A DNA stretch of 64,000 nt. Origin: PALSA-693 sp963702305 (lineage in GTDB: Bacteria > Actinomycetota > Acidimicrobiia > Acidimicrobiales > Palsa-688). The DNA lies in assembly GCA_963702305.1 (NCBI GenBank), contig CAVPBX010000008.1:62001-126000 (forward strand). The letters run 5' to 3'. Every line of letters begins with the position of its first letter. The stretch's first letter is position 1. Made by a program: the position numbers and the translations under genes. This document shows positions 35,907 through 45,359 of this stretch, one piece after another. The notes below the pieces were generated by a model. That model ran no database searches and had not been told where the DNA came from. It saw nothing but the letters and a program-made list of their open reading frames with translations.

Positions 35907-37565
35907 CTATCCGGTGGTGCGGGCCGTCTCGCCGGCCGCCAGGGTGTCGATGGCGTACTGCCGCAGTCGCCGGTAGTCGACCTTCCCGTTTGGGGCCCGG
36001 CCGATGGTGGCCACCGGAAGGACGTGACGGGGCGCCTTGTAGGCCGCCAGCCGCTCCCGCACCCAGTCGATCACGTCCGCGCCAGCCGGCGGCCCGGCCT
36101 CCGGCCGGTACTCGATCACGGCGTTGACGGTCTCGCCAAACCGGTCGTCCGGCACGCCGACCACTACCGCGTCGACGATGTCGGGATGGCGTTTGAGCAC
36201 CTCTTCCACCTCCTCGGGGAAGACCTTCTCGCCGCCCGTGTTGATGCAGGCCGAGCCCCGCCCGAGGAGCCGCACCGAGCCGTCGGCATCGACCGTGGCA
36301 AAGTCGCCGGGCACCGTCCAACGCTCGCCGTCGAACACCCGGAAGGTGGCCGCCGACTTCTCGGGGTCCTTGTAGTACCCGATGGGGCCCCGACCGCGCA
36401 GGGCCACCACCCCCTGCACCCCCGACCCCGGCACCACCTCGCTGCCGTCCTCGGCAAAGACCTTGGTGTCCGGTCCGAGGCGGAATCCGGCAGTGGACAC
36501 CGTCTCGCCGAGCTTCGACTGGGAGCGGGCCATCCCGACGGCCTCGGACGAGCCCAGACTGTCGACCATCAGCAGCCGCGGCTGGTGACGCAGCAGGCCG
36601 GCCTTGACCTCCGCCGACCACATGACCCCGGAGCTGATGATGAGCCACAAAGAGGAGATGTCCCATCGCTGTGGCTCTGCGTCGAGGGCAGCCAGGATGG
36701 GACGGGCGAAGGCGTCGCCGACGATCGACAGCTCGGTGACCCGCTCCGCCTCGATGGTGTCGAGTAGGGCTTCGATGTCGAGGTGGCGTGACTCGAGCAT
36801 GACCACCGAGCCGGCGCTGTTGAGCACCGACATGGCCGTGAACAACCCGGTGCCGTGCATCAGGGGCGGACCCGGCAAGAGGCGGGCGGGCGGGTGCGGC
36901 GGCGGGGCTGACAGGGTGGCGCGGACCTCGGCCGGGTCACCGTCACCGCGGTAGCGCAGCTCGCCGGTCCGGTTGAGCACACCGAAGAGGTCGTCCTGGC
37001 GCCACATGACGCCTTTGGGCATCCCGGTGGTGCCGCCGGTGTACACGAGCAGCAGGTCATCCGGGCCACGCCCCCACGGCGGGTGCACCGCCCCGGCGTC
37101 ATCGGGGCGCGCCGCGCCAGCGGTCTCCTCGTAGGGAACCGCCCAGGGGGGACAAGGGCCGGCGCCGTCGTCGACCCACAGCCAGGTGCGAAGGCGCGGC
37201 AGCTCGCCTCGAGCCTGGTCCGCGTGGCCGGCGAACGACCCGTGGAAGACCACCGCTTCCACGTCGGCGTTGGCCCAGAGATAGACGAGCTCGGAGGCGG
37301 TGTAGCGGTAGTTGGTGTTCACCGGCACCAGTCCGGCTTTGAAGGTGGCGAAGAGGGACTCGAGGTACTCGGGTCCGTTGTAGAGATACTGGGCCACCTT
37401 GGCCTGACGGCCCAGGCCGGCCGCGAGCAGCGCCGCGGCCACCCCGTTGGCCCGCTCGTCCAACTGGCGCCAGGTCCGGCACGTGGCACCCTGGGTCAGG
37501 GCCGGGGCATCGGGATGGACCTCGGCCACGGCCTCCCACACGTCGGCGAAGTTCCAGCGTGACAC
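35907..37565 (-). CDS. Acyl-CoA synthetase (FadD-like)
   Basis: A 552-residue adenylate-forming enzyme: Y-T-G-G-T-T-G-M-P-K-G-V (AMP loop), G-S-S-E-A-V-G (A5), G-D-F-A-T-V-D (A7) and C-terminal catalytic lysine in N-G-K-V-D-Y-R. Resembles the fatty-acid/steroid side-chain CoA ligase group of actinobacteria, but the substrate is not readable. GTG start; the gap to the next gene on its strand holds nothing I recognise. The window's other acyl-CoA synthetase (6011-7561) is a different subgroup. Confidence 0.85.
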   Translation of the reverse strand: MSRWNFADVWEAVAEVHPDAPALTQGATCRTWRQLDERANGVAAALLAAGLGRQAKVAQYLYNGPEYLESLFATFKAGLVPVNTNYRYTASELVYLWANADVEAVVFHGSFAGHADQARGELPRLRTWLWVDDGAGPCPPWAVPYEETAGAARPDDAGAVHPPWGRGPDDLLLVYTGGTTGMPKGVMWRQDDLFGVLNRTGELRYRGDGDPAEVRATLSAPPPHPPARLLPGPPLMHGTGLFTAMSVLNSAGSVVMLESRHLDIEALLDTIEAERVTELSIVGDAFARPILAALDAEPQRWDISSLWLIISSGVMWSAEVKAGLLRHQPRLLMVDSLGSSEAVGMARSQSKLGETVSTAGFRLGPDTKVFAEDGSEVVPGSGVQGVVALRGRGPIGYYKDPEKSAATFRVFDGERWTVPGDFATVDADGSVRLLGRGSACINTGGEKVFPEEVEEVLKRHPDIVDAVVVGVPDDRFGETVNAVIEYRPEAGPPAGADVIDWVRERLAAYKAPRHVLPVATIGRAPNGKVDYRRLRQYAIDTLAAGETARTTG

Positions 37566-37690
37566 CTGCCGGATGGTAGCGGGCTGACCCCTACCCCCCG
37601 CCAGCGGCGCTCGTCCGGTCCCGGCGCGTCTCGGCGTTGCCGGTCCCGCCCCGCTCGGGCGCCACCTCGCCGGCTACGTGGCCCGAGGGG

Positions 37691-38959
37691 TCAAAGGAGG
37701 TGGCGAACCGAGCGCGCCGTCGCCGTCCGGGCCGTGAGCCCGTTGCCCAGGTGGGTGGCCAGGGCAGCGACGCGGCGAGGGGCACCGGGCGGGGCCCCAT
37801 CGAGCAGTTCGTTCCAGAAGACGGCCCAACCGCCGGCGAGGGTGCCGCCCCGGGCCGCCCCGGTGAGCACCCGGGCCAGGGCCGCCACGGCGCGGGGTCT
37901 GCTCACGATTGCGCCCTGGAGGGCGGCGGTGATCCGTTGATACGGCAAATGGGCGGCGGCCAGACGGGAGCGGTACCGGGCCGCCGCGCTCCCGGGTGTG
38001 TGCAGGACCGCTTCGGCGGCCCAGCGCCCACTCTGCATGGCTTGGGCGATCCCTTCGCCCTGGAGGGGGTTGACCAAGCCCACGGCGTCGCCCACCAGCA
38101 GGACCCTTCCGGCGGCCGGGACGGTGCCGACCATGCCCATCTTCAGCCAGCCGCCGAGGCGGCGGGCCGGCTCCGTCGGCCCCACGGTGCGGCCGGCCTC
38201 CAGCAGACCCAGCTGCTGCAGCCGGTTCAGGAACTGTGGGAGGGCCCGGACGGCGGCCGCACCCGCCTGCCGGTCGGCGCCGGTCCCCACCCCGAGCCCC
38301 AGGTTGGCGCCACCGTCCGCGCCCGGGAACAGCCACCCGTAGCCGGGAAACCCCTGCCACCGCGCCGGCTCCCACAGGACGATGGCGGGCAGGTCGATCG
38401 GCTGCGGATGGTAGGCCCGGATGGCGAAGCCCCACAGCACCCTGGCCGCATCGACCAGGCCGGCGGCGGTGGCCACCCGGCTGGTGGCGCCGTCCGCTCC
38501 GATCACGAAATCGGCGCGCACCTCCTGCCCGCGGCCGACGACGAAGCCCTCGAGGTGACCCTCGGCCGACCAGCGCGGTTCGTCGGCCCGCCCCAACAGC
38601 GGCGTGGCACCGGCGGCCACCGCGGCCTGGTGGAGCGACGCGTCGAACGTGGTGCGGGCGGCGGCCACCCCGTACCCGGGGTACGTCAGCCCCGGGGCGT
38701 TCGGAAGGTGGACCCGCCGGCCGGTCGGACCGACCACCAGCATGGGACCAACCCGGGGACCAGCGGGCAGGGGGAGCCGGAGATCGGTGAGCAGTTGGAT
38801 CCCCCGGGGGCCGATCAGATCCCCGCACGCCTTGTCCCGGGGGAACGCCGCTTTGTCCAGGAGGCCGACCCGGGCGCCGCGCCGCGCCAACACCGCGGCG
38901 GCGACCGCGCCCGCCGGTCCCGCCCCGACCACCAGCACGTCGAAACGGGAAGCGCTCAT
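37691..38959 (-). CDS. Geranylgeranyl-reductase-type FAD oxidoreductase
   Basis: A 422-residue flavoprotein of the geranylgeranyl reductase / lycopene-cyclase-like family. The N-terminal FAD-binding motif G-A-G-P-A-G-A-V-A lies at residues 12-20, D-K-A-C-G-D-L-I-G-P near 42, and the C-terminal G-D-A-V-G-L-V-N-P-L-Q-G-E-G motif marks the FAD diphosphate loop. Actinobacterial relatives include MenJ, which saturates the menaquinone side chain, and archaeal-type lipid reductases. Divergent from a UbiE-type methyltransferase, consistent with quinone or isoprenoid modification. I chose ATG 38959; the frame upstream is not protein-like. Confidence 0.8.
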   Translation of the reverse strand: MSASRFDVLVVGAGPAGAVAAAVLARRGARVGLLDKAAFPRDKACGDLIGPRGIQLLTDLRLPLPAGPRVGPMLVVGPTGRRVHLPNAPGLTYPGYGVAAARTTFDASLHQAAVAAGATPLLGRADEPRWSAEGHLEGFVVGRGQEVRADFVIGADGATSRVATAAGLVDAARVLWGFAIRAYHPQPIDLPAIVLWEPARWQGFPGYGWLFPGADGGANLGLGVGTGADRQAGAAAVRALPQFLNRLQQLGLLEAGRTVGPTEPARRLGGWLKMGMVGTVPAAGRVLLVGDAVGLVNPLQGEGIAQAMQSGRWAAEAVLHTPGSAAARYRSRLAAAHLPYQRITAALQGAIVSRPRAVAALARVLTGAARGGTLAGGWAVFWNELLDGAPPGAPRRVAALATHLGNGLTARTATARSVRHLL

Positions 38960-39020
38960 CCGTGCTCCTTGGCGATGGTCGTGGCCTACATTGCAATCCT
39001 CGCACCTGCAGGGGAGGACC

Positions 39021-39752
39021 GTGCTGCACGCCACCGGTGACCGCAACCGATTCGCCCAGCAGCTGTTTACTCCCCTGCCCGGACGCTACGACGCGCTGGC
39101 CGAGGTCCTTTCCTTCGGTCAGAACGGTCGGTGGCGCCGGGCCATGGTCGATCGCATCGTCCCGACCTCGCCCGCCACCGTGCTCGACGTGGCATCGGGC
39201 ACCGCAGGAGTCGCCATCCAGTTGGCGTCCCGGGCGGGCGCCCAGGTGGTGGGCGTGGATCTGACCCTCGAGATGCTCCGGCAGGGCCGGTCGCGAGTGG
39301 CTGCCAGCGGGCTCGCCGACCGGATTCAGCTCACCGCCGGCCGGGCCGAGCAGCTGCCGTTCCCAGACGGGGCCTTCGACGCCCTCACCTTCACCTACCT
39401 GCTTCGCTACGTGGACGATCCCCAGGCCACGTTGCGGGAACTGGCCAGAGTCGTCAAGCCGGGCGGGGCGGTCGCCAGCCTCGACTTCCTCGCCCCGCCC
39501 AGTTCGTTCTGGTACGCCTGGTGGTGGGCATACACCCGGGCGGTGCTGCCGGCCGCCGGCCTGCTCACCGGGGGCCGCGCCTGGTATCGGGTGGGCCGTT
39601 TCCTGGGGCCCAACATCTCCGGGCACTACCGGAAGTTCCCGCTGCCCTGGACCGTCGAAGCGTGGCGCCAGGCCGGATTCGATGACGTCCGAGTGCGGCT
39701 GATGAGCCTCGGTGGCGGCCTGGTCATGAGCGGAACCCGCCGGCGTGACTGA
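39021..39752 (+). CDS. UbiE/MenG-like quinone methyltransferase
   Basis: A 243-residue SAM-dependent methyltransferase with the glycine-rich motif V-A-S-G-T-A-G-V-A near residue 56, D-L-T-L-E-M-L acidic motif, and the family's A-E-Q-L-P-F-P-D-G-A-F-D and Y-L-L-R-Y-V segments. These are the hallmark of UbiE/COQ5/MenG enzymes that C-methylate ubi- or menaquinone precursors. GTG start with GGGGAGG upstream. Neighbour of the geranylgeranyl-reductase-type gene and of a membrane protein, suggesting a quinone step; actinobacteria usually use menaquinone. Confidence 0.8.
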   Translation: MLHATGDRNRFAQQLFTPLPGRYDALAEVLSFGQNGRWRRAMVDRIVPTSPATVLDVASGTAGVAIQLASRAGAQVVGVDLTLEMLRQGRSRVAASGLADRIQLTAGRAEQLPFPDGAFDALTFTYLLRYVDDPQATLRELARVVKPGGAVASLDFLAPPSSFWYAWWWAYTRAVLPAAGLLTGGRAWYRVGRFLGPNISGHYRKFPLPWTVEAWRQAGFDDVRVRLMSLGGGLVMSGTRRRD

Positions 39753-40519
39753 GGAGCCGGCGGTGGCGCCGTCACAGGCCGGGCGCCCCGAGGGCCGCGG
39801 CGCGGCCCGCCTTCTACGCCAGCCAGCCGGGCGGCTGGCGGGACTGGTGGAACCTGCTGCACGTCCCCTATACGGCCTGGCACCTCTCCTATGTCGTCAT
39901 CGGAGCCACCTTGGCGCCTCACGTCGACCTCAGCCGTCTGGTGGCAACCCTCCTGGCCTTCTTCCTGGCCGTCGGCATCGCCGCCCACGCCCTCGACGAG
40001 CTTCGCGGCCGGCCCTTGCGGACCCGCATCCCCTCCCCGGTCCTGGTGACGGTGAGCGGGGTGGCCCTCGCGGGCGCGGTGGCGCTGGGGATCGCCGGCT
40101 TGCACCGGGTGGGGTGGCCGCTGGTCCCCTTCCTCATCGTCGGTCCGCTGCTGGTGGCCGCCTACAACCTGGAGCTCATGGGCGGGGTGGTGCATACCGA
40201 CACCGGCTTCGCGCTGGCCTGGGGAGCCTTTCCGGTGCTCACGGCGTACGTGGCCCAAACCAGCCGGCTGTCCGTGGGCGCGGTGTTGGCGGCCGCGGCC
40301 GCGTTCGCCCTGTCCCGGGCCCAGCGACACCTGAGTACCCCGGCCCGGCTCGTCCGCCGGCGGGCGACCACGGTGGAGGGCCGCCTCGTCTTCGATGACG
40401 GATCGTCGGTCGCGATCGACCAGCAGACGCTGTTGCGGCCCCTGGAAGCGGCGCTGGGGGCCCTGTCGTGGTCGGTCGTCATCCTGGCCGCCGGCGTGGC
40501 GGTACAGCGCCTCGGGTAG
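39745..40519 (+). CDS. Polytopic membrane protein, frameshifted (possible UbiA-like)
   Basis: A GTG at 39745, overlapping the methyltransferase stop, opens a frame that continues about 20 codons (T-E-E-P-A-V-A-P-S-Q). Near 39790-39815, around a C-run in GCGGCCCGCC, the signal moves to the frame encoding A-F-Y-A-S-Q-P-G-G-W-R-D-W-W-N-L-L and then six or so helices to 40519. Removing one base restores about 257 residues. P-Y-T-A-W-H-L-S-Y and H-A-L-D-E-L-R-G-R-P resemble UbiA-type prenyltransferases, but the canonical N/D-D-x-x-D motif is not seen. The quinone-type context supports the idea; the assignment is uncertain. Confidence 0.55.
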
Positions 40520-40546
40520 AGGTGGGGCGGCAAACGGTGTGGCGCC

Positions 40547-41008
40547 TTACCCTTCGGCCGCCAGGTACCGGCGAAATCGAGCGACGGTGACGTCCACCAC
40601 CCGGTCGTGGCCCCAGCGCAGCAACGGGTAGGCCACCCGGCTGGCCAGGCGCATGGGGGCCTGCATCATCTCCACCGTCCAGCCGGCGTCGACCGCCGTT
40701 CCTGCGCCGGCCGGGCGCATCGCCAGCGACGCCACGCCGACGAGATCGCCTGCCACCACCGCCTCGATCGACACCGGGCGGACGCACGCCGTCAGCTCGA
40801 CCCGGACCCGCATCCGGTAGGGCAACGGCGGCGCCACCACGCCGTGCAGCACCGACCCGGCCGTCAACCCGTCGCCTTCGAGGCCGAAGTCCTGCAGCCA
40901 CGGCCACCAGCCCTCGAACCGCTCCACGTGTTCCAGCGTCGCCCATAGCTCGTCGGGACCGATCGCGAAGTCGTGCCGCCCCCGGTAGGCGATGACCGGC
41001 GGCGCCAT
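40547..41008 (-). CDS. SRPBCC-fold protein
   Basis: A 153-residue protein of the START/SRPBCC helix-grip fold: R-H-D-F-A-I-G-P-D-E-L-W-A-T-L near the start, W-P-W-L-Q-D-F-G, G-S-V-L-H-G-V-V-A-P-P-L-P-Y, and a C-terminal amphipathic helix. Such proteins bind hydrophobic ligands, or act as cyclases or aromatases. It follows the MBL-fold gene on the same strand (22-bp gap) and converges on the membrane-protein gene. Confidence 0.75.
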   Translation of the reverse strand: MAPPVIAYRGRHDFAIGPDELWATLEHVERFEGWWPWLQDFGLEGDGLTAGSVLHGVVAPPLPYRMRVRVELTACVRPVSIEAVVAGDLVGVASLAMRPAGAGTAVDAGWTVEMMQAPMRLASRVAYPLLRWGHDRVVDVTVARFRRYLAAEG

Positions 41009-41030
41009 CAGGTCCGCTGGTCCAGCGCCA

Positions 41031-42064
41031 TCAGGCCCGGGTGGCGGTGTCGACGAGCTGCCAGTGGGACGGCTCGCCGACCTCCTCCCGGACCACGCCC
41101 AACCGCTGGAGGTAGTGCAGGTGGGCGAGCGTCTCGCCGACGGCGGCCCGCCGCATGAAGCCTTGGATCTGATCCCAGGGGCGGCTCCAGGTCATGTGCC
41201 CGGCCAACGCCCAGGTGGTCGTCTCCCCGTCCCGGATGGCGGCAATCACCTCTTCGAAACGGGCTTGGTGATGGGCCTTCAACTCGGCGACCCGAGCCGG
41301 CAGGTCCGCGAATCGGTGCTCGTGGGCGGGCAGAACCTCTTCCACGTCATAGGCCCCCACTTTTTCCAAGGAGCTCAGAAGTCGCCCAGCGGGTCGAGCC
41401 CGGCTTGCGGGTGGAACGAGATATTGGGGGTGATGCGGGGCAGCACGTGGTCGCCCGAGAGCATCAGGCGGTGACCGGACTCGTAAAAGCACAGGTGGCC
41501 CGGCGAGTGGCCCGGCGTCCAGATGGCGCTGAGGTCCCAGCCGGGCACCTCGGGCTTGTCCCCGTCCTCCATGAGGATGTCGGGGGTGGCCGCCCACACG
41601 AACGAACGCACCGGCATCGACGCCTGCTGCAGGCTGGTGACTTCCTCCTCCGGGGCGCCGTCGCGCCGCAACATGGCGGCCATCTGCCCGAGCAGCTCGT
41701 CGGGCTCGTCGTAGCGGGCCTCGATGAGGCTGGCGTCGGCTGGGTGCAGCGCCACCCAGGCCCCCGACGCCTCCCGGATCCGGCCGGCCAGGCCGTAGTG
41801 GTCGGGGTGGATGTGGGTGACCAGCACCCCCTGGACGTCGCCCATGGCGAAGCCGGCGTGCTCGAGTCCGGCGACGAGCATCTGGTAGGCGTCGTCGGTG
41901 TTCCAGCCGGCGTCGATCAGGTACGGCCCCTTCGGCGATTCGAAGGCGTAGACCAGCACGTAGCGCAACGGGTTGTTGGGGATCAGGACCGGGATGCTCC
42001 ACAATCCGGGTCGGACCCGCTCGACGGGGGGAAGGGGCAGCTCGGTGGGGCTGGAATCGGCCAT
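41031..42064 (-). CDS. MBL-fold hydrolase, frameshifted near 41376
   Basis: From ATG 42064 the frame encodes a metallo-beta-lactamase fold: T-H-I-H-P-D-H-Y-G (zinc motif), G-H-S-P-G-H-L and S-G-D-H-V-L-P. It stops after L-D-P-L-G-D-F. The next codons in another frame give L-S-S-L-E-K-V-G-A-Y-D-V-E-E-V-L-P-A-H-E-H, the expected continuation with the last metal histidine, followed by a helical C-terminal domain ending at 41031. One C lost in the TTCCTG-like context at about 41372-41378 explains it. Corrected length about 344 residues. The C-terminal winged-helix-like part (R-R-A-A-V-G-E-T-L-A-H) is typical of the LACTB2-like class. Substrate unknown. Confidence 0.8.
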
Positions 42065-42127
42065 GGTCCCCAGCTTGCCAGCCGCGGCTGCGGTCGCGCC
42101 CACCCGGGCGTCGGGTACCGTCGCCGG

Positions 42128-43270
42128 ATGCCCGGCGTGGAGATCCGCGAGGTACGGGGCTGGTTGGGCCGCCGGCTGTTCGTCGACATTCCCTTCCGCA
42201 TCCACGGCGGCGACCCGGAATGGATCCCGCCGTTGCGGCTCAGCGTCCACGACCGCCTGTCGCCGAAGCATCCGGCGATGGCCCACCAGGAAGTGGCGTT
42301 GTGGGTGGCCTACCACCGGGGCCGGCCGGTGGGTCGGATCGGGGCGTGCGTCGACTCGTTCTTCAACGAGTATCAGAAGGTCGAGTGGGGCTGGGTCGGC
42401 TTCTTCGACACCTTCGACGATCCCGAGGTGGCGGGGGCCCTCTTCGACACCGCGTGCGCGTGGGCGGCGAACCGGGGGGCGGCCACCTGCGTGGGGCCGG
42501 CGTGCTTTACCACCAACGACGAGCTGGGTCTCCTCGTCGAGGGCTTCGACATCCCCCCCACGCTGCTCACCTTGCAGAACCCCCGCTACTACGAGGCCCT
42601 GTGGGTGGGCCACGGGTGGGAGCAGGCCATGGACCTGTGGGCCTGGCACTTCGACAAGTCCAGCACCGACCTGTCAGAACGGCAGCGCCATACCCTCGAC
42701 CGCATCCAGCAGCGGGCCAAGGTGGTGGCTCGGGGCATCGACATGGACGACTTCGACGCCGAGGTGGGGCGCTTTTTCGAGGTGTACAACGCCGCGTGGA
42801 GCGAGAACTGGGGCTTCGCCCCCATGCCCGAGGCGGAAGTGCGCCACCTGGCCAAGCAGCTCAAACAGATCATCAACCCCAACTGGGCGTTCGGCCTGGA
42901 GACCACCGACGGCCAGGCGGTGGCGGTGTGCCTGGCGCTACCGGATGTCAACCAGCTGATGCGAGGGGTGCGGTCGGGGCGGATGTTGCCGTTCGGCTGG
43001 TACCCCCTGCTGCGGGGCCGGCGCCGGTTGAGCCACGCCCGGGTGTGGGCCCTCGGGGTGCGGCCCGACTACCAGCATCTGGCCCTGGGGCCGCTGCTGT
43101 ACCGGGAGATCGTCGACCGCCTCGCCGCCGACCCGTACATCCGCACGTCGGAGGCGTCGTGGACGCTGGCCACCAACCACCGCATCAACGACCAGCTGGC
43201 GGCCATGGGGGCCCATCGTTCGAAGGTGTGGCGGCTCTACCAACGGCCGGCGAGGCGCGCCAGCCGCTGA
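42128..43270 (+). CDS. GNAT-like (YghO-type) protein of unknown function
   Basis: A 380-residue protein matching the YghO-like group: W-I-P-P-L-R-L near residue 40, E-V-A-L-W-V-A with R-P-V-G-R-I-G-A (acetyltransferase-like beta strands), E-G-F-D-I-P-P-T-L-L-T-L-Q-N-P, and a C-terminal G-V-R-P-D-Y-Q-H-L-A-L-G-P-L acyl-CoA-binding-like loop. The family is placed in the GNAT fold but has no tested activity. It is divergent from the MBL-fold gene and followed 15 bases later by the convergent AOS gene. Confidence 0.7.
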   Translation: MPGVEIREVRGWLGRRLFVDIPFRIHGGDPEWIPPLRLSVHDRLSPKHPAMAHQEVALWVAYHRGRPVGRIGACVDSFFNEYQKVEWGWVGFFDTFDDPEVAGALFDTACAWAANRGAATCVGPACFTTNDELGLLVEGFDIPPTLLTLQNPRYYEALWVGHGWEQAMDLWAWHFDKSSTDLSERQRHTLDRIQQRAKVVARGIDMDDFDAEVGRFFEVYNAAWSENWGFAPMPEAEVRHLAKQLKQIINPNWAFGLETTDGQAVAVCLALPDVNQLMRGVRSGRMLPFGWYPLLRGRRRLSHARVWALGVRPDYQHLALGPLLYREIVDRLAADPYIRTSEASWTLATNHRINDQLAAMGAHRSKVWRLYQRPARRASR

Positions 43271-43285
43271 TCGGCCGGGGCCGGC

Positions 43286-44542
43286 TCAGCTTCGGATGCC
43301 GGCGCCGGCGCCGTCCGCCCGGGCCGCCTCGAAACCGGCCAGGGCCCGGTCGATGTGCGCTTCGGTGTGGGTGGCCATGACCGAGGTGCGCAGCATGGCC
43401 CGCGGCACCGCCGGCGGGATGGCGCAGTTGGTGTAGACGCCGTGGTCGAGGAGGGACTTCCACAGGAGCCCGGCGTCCCAGTTGTCGCCGACCTGGACCG
43501 CCACGATGGGGCTGACCGTCCGGTCGGGCACCTGGAAGCCGAGCCGGGCCAGGCCGGACCGCAGCTGCTCGGCCCGGGCGGCCACGGCCTCCCGGCGCCA
43601 GTCCTCGGCCCGGGCGATGTGGACGGCTTCCAGGGCGGCGCCCAGGGCGGCGGGAACGCCGGAGGCCGTGAACATCAGGGGCCGGCAGGTGATCTTCAGG
43701 AACTCGATGACGGCCTGGGGGCCGGCGATGAACCCGCCGCAGCTGGCCAGCGACTTGGAGAAGGTGCCCATGATCAAGTCCGGGCGGACGCCGGTGGCCG
43801 CCGCCGTGCCTGCCCCCCCGGGGCCGGCGACCCCCAGGGCGTGGGCCTCGTCGACCAGCAGGCGGGCGCCGAAATCGGCGCAGAGCACGGCGATCTCGGC
43901 GAGCGGGGCCCAGTCGCCCTCCATGGAGTAGATGCCGTCCACCGCCACCAGGACGCCGCCGGCGTCGGGTTGCTCGCGCCACGACCGCAGGGTCCGGCGC
44001 AAGCTGTTGGCCCGGTTGTGGCGGAACGCCCGCAGGGTGCCGCCGGAGAAACGGGCGCCGTCGACGAGGCTGGCGTGGGCGGCGGAGTCGACGACGGCCG
44101 CGTCATCGGGACCGACCAGGGCGCCCAGCAGGCCCAGGTTGGCGGCGTAGCCGGTGGTGAAGACGAGCGCCGCTTCCATGCCCACCCAGTCCGCCAGCAG
44201 CTCCTCCAGCTGGTGGTGAATCGTCAGGGTCCCGTTGAGCAGGCGGCTGCCGGTGATGCCCGTCCCGAAGCGGTCGATGGCGGCCGTGGCGGCAGCTCGG
44301 ACCCGGGGATCGGTGGTGAGGCCCAGGTAGTTGTTGGACCCCAGCATGACCACCTGGCGGCCCCGGAAGCTGACGGTCGGGCCGATCTCCCCGTCGAGCT
44401 CGCGGTAGAAGGGCATGAGGTCGAGCGACTCGGCCAGGCGGTACTCCTCCAGGCGCGGGTCGTCGACCTTGGCGAAGATGTCGGCCTGGGGTTTCGTCGG
44501 CGGTGACGGCTCGGGTCCGGAGGCGGGGCGGGGCTCGCTCAC
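43286..44542 (-). CDS. Alpha-oxoamine synthase, serine-palmitoyltransferase-like
   Basis: A 418-residue PLP enzyme. The lysine that binds PLP is in G-T-F-S-K-S-L-A-S; D-E-A-H-A-L-G and V-D-S-A-A-H-A-S (the ring-stacking His) are in place. N-G-S/T-R-L-L-N-G-T, Y-S-M-E-G-D, C-R-P-L-M-F-T-A-S and a late I-P-P-A-V-P are closer to bacterial serine palmitoyltransferases than to the window's own BioF. Such enzymes condense acyl-CoA (or acyl-ACP) with an amino acid. GTG 44542 overlaps the hydroxylase stop codon, so the two are translated together, at the end of the biotin/pab operon. An extra N-terminal stretch (about 45 residues) precedes the core. Confidence 0.78.
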   Translation of the reverse strand: MSEPRPASGPEPSPPTKPQADIFAKVDDPRLEEYRLAESLDLMPFYRELDGEIGPTVSFRGRQVVMLGSNNYLGLTTDPRVRAAATAAIDRFGTGITGSRLLNGTLTIHHQLEELLADWVGMEAALVFTTGYAANLGLLGALVGPDDAAVVDSAAHASLVDGARFSGGTLRAFRHNRANSLRRTLRSWREQPDAGGVLVAVDGIYSMEGDWAPLAEIAVLCADFGARLLVDEAHALGVAGPGGAGTAAATGVRPDLIMGTFSKSLASCGGFIAGPQAVIEFLKITCRPLMFTASGVPAALGAALEAVHIARAEDWRREAVAARAEQLRSGLARLGFQVPDRTVSPIVAVQVGDNWDAGLLWKSLLDHGVYTNCAIPPAVPRAMLRTSVMATHTEAHIDRALAGFEAARADGAGAGIRS

Positions 44543-45318
44543 CGGGCCACCCCCGTGGTGCCCGCGGCCCCGCCCCGCAGGGCTTCGAAACGCTGCTCCC
44601 ACGCCTGGTGGCGGTGGCGGGCATCGCGGATGTACGGCGACCGGCCGATGGCGGAGATCAGGGCCCGGTTGATCTGGTCGGCGGGGGCCTTGAGCGGCCG
44701 CATGACATCGACGAACAGGACGACGCGCACCCCGTCGGTGTCGTTCCAGGCCCGGTGGTCGTAGCCGTCGTCGAACACCAGGCTGCGGCCCTCCTCCCAG
44801 TGGGCGACCTCGCCGCCGACCTGGATACCGGCGGCCTGGGCCGGCTCGGGAACCCGCAAGGCCAGGTGGTAGCGCAGCACGCCCCGCCAGGGACCTCGAT
44901 GCTCGCCGATGCGCTTGTGCGGGGACAGGATGGAGAAAAAGGCCGTGGTCAGCCCGGGGATGCGGTCGAGCAGGGCGGCCGTCCGGGGGCAACGGGCGCA
45001 GTTGGCGTCCGCCCGAAATCCGTAGCCGAAGAAGAAGTAGGTCTTCCACCCGTCGTCGTCGGTGATGGAGGCCTGGTCCACCGAGATGTCCTGGAAGTTG
45101 GGCAGGGCGTCGCGGTAGCTGAGCACCTGGTCGAGCTCGCCCCGGATGGTCGCCCAGTTGGCCTCCAGGCCGGGGATCCAGCCGAACGTGTCGAGCGGCA
45201 GAAACGGCGTTGTCGGCACCAGCGACGAGCGCAGCACGAAGCGCTCCAGTCCGTGCAACACCCGGGCCCCGCCCTCGTTGAACACCGCCAGGGCGCGGTC
45301 GCGAGCCGTCGTCGACAT
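44539..45318 (-). CDS. Aspartyl/asparaginyl beta-hydroxylase-type oxygenase
   Basis: A 259-residue Fe(II)/2-oxoglutarate oxygenase of the AspH/LpxO-like family. The H-R-G-P-W-R-G-V-L-R-Y-H motif with iron and co-substrate residues and the later F-D-D-G-Y-D-H-R-A-W-N pattern are the family's core. Y-F-F-F-G-Y-G and C-x-x-C-P (N-C-A-R-C-P) precede. AspH-type enzymes hydroxylate Asp or Asn in proteins, while LpxO hydroxylates a lipid acyl chain. The stop overlaps the start of the serine-palmitoyltransferase-like gene, so a lipid or amino-lipid substrate is my inference. It follows pabBC by 41 bp. Confidence 0.8.
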   Translation of the reverse strand: MSTTARDRALAVFNEGGARVLHGLERFVLRSSLVPTTPFLPLDTFGWIPGLEANWATIRGELDQVLSYRDALPNFQDISVDQASITDDDGWKTYFFFGYGFRADANCARCPRTAALLDRIPGLTTAFFSILSPHKRIGEHRGPWRGVLRYHLALRVPEPAQAAGIQVGGEVAHWEEGRSLVFDDGYDHRAWNDTDGVRVVLFVDVMRPLKAPADQINRALISAIGRSPYIRDARHRHQAWEQRFEALRGGAAGTTGVAR

Positions 45319-45359
45319 GGGTCGACAGGCTACTGCCGGCCGGGTCTGGGGCCCGGGCA

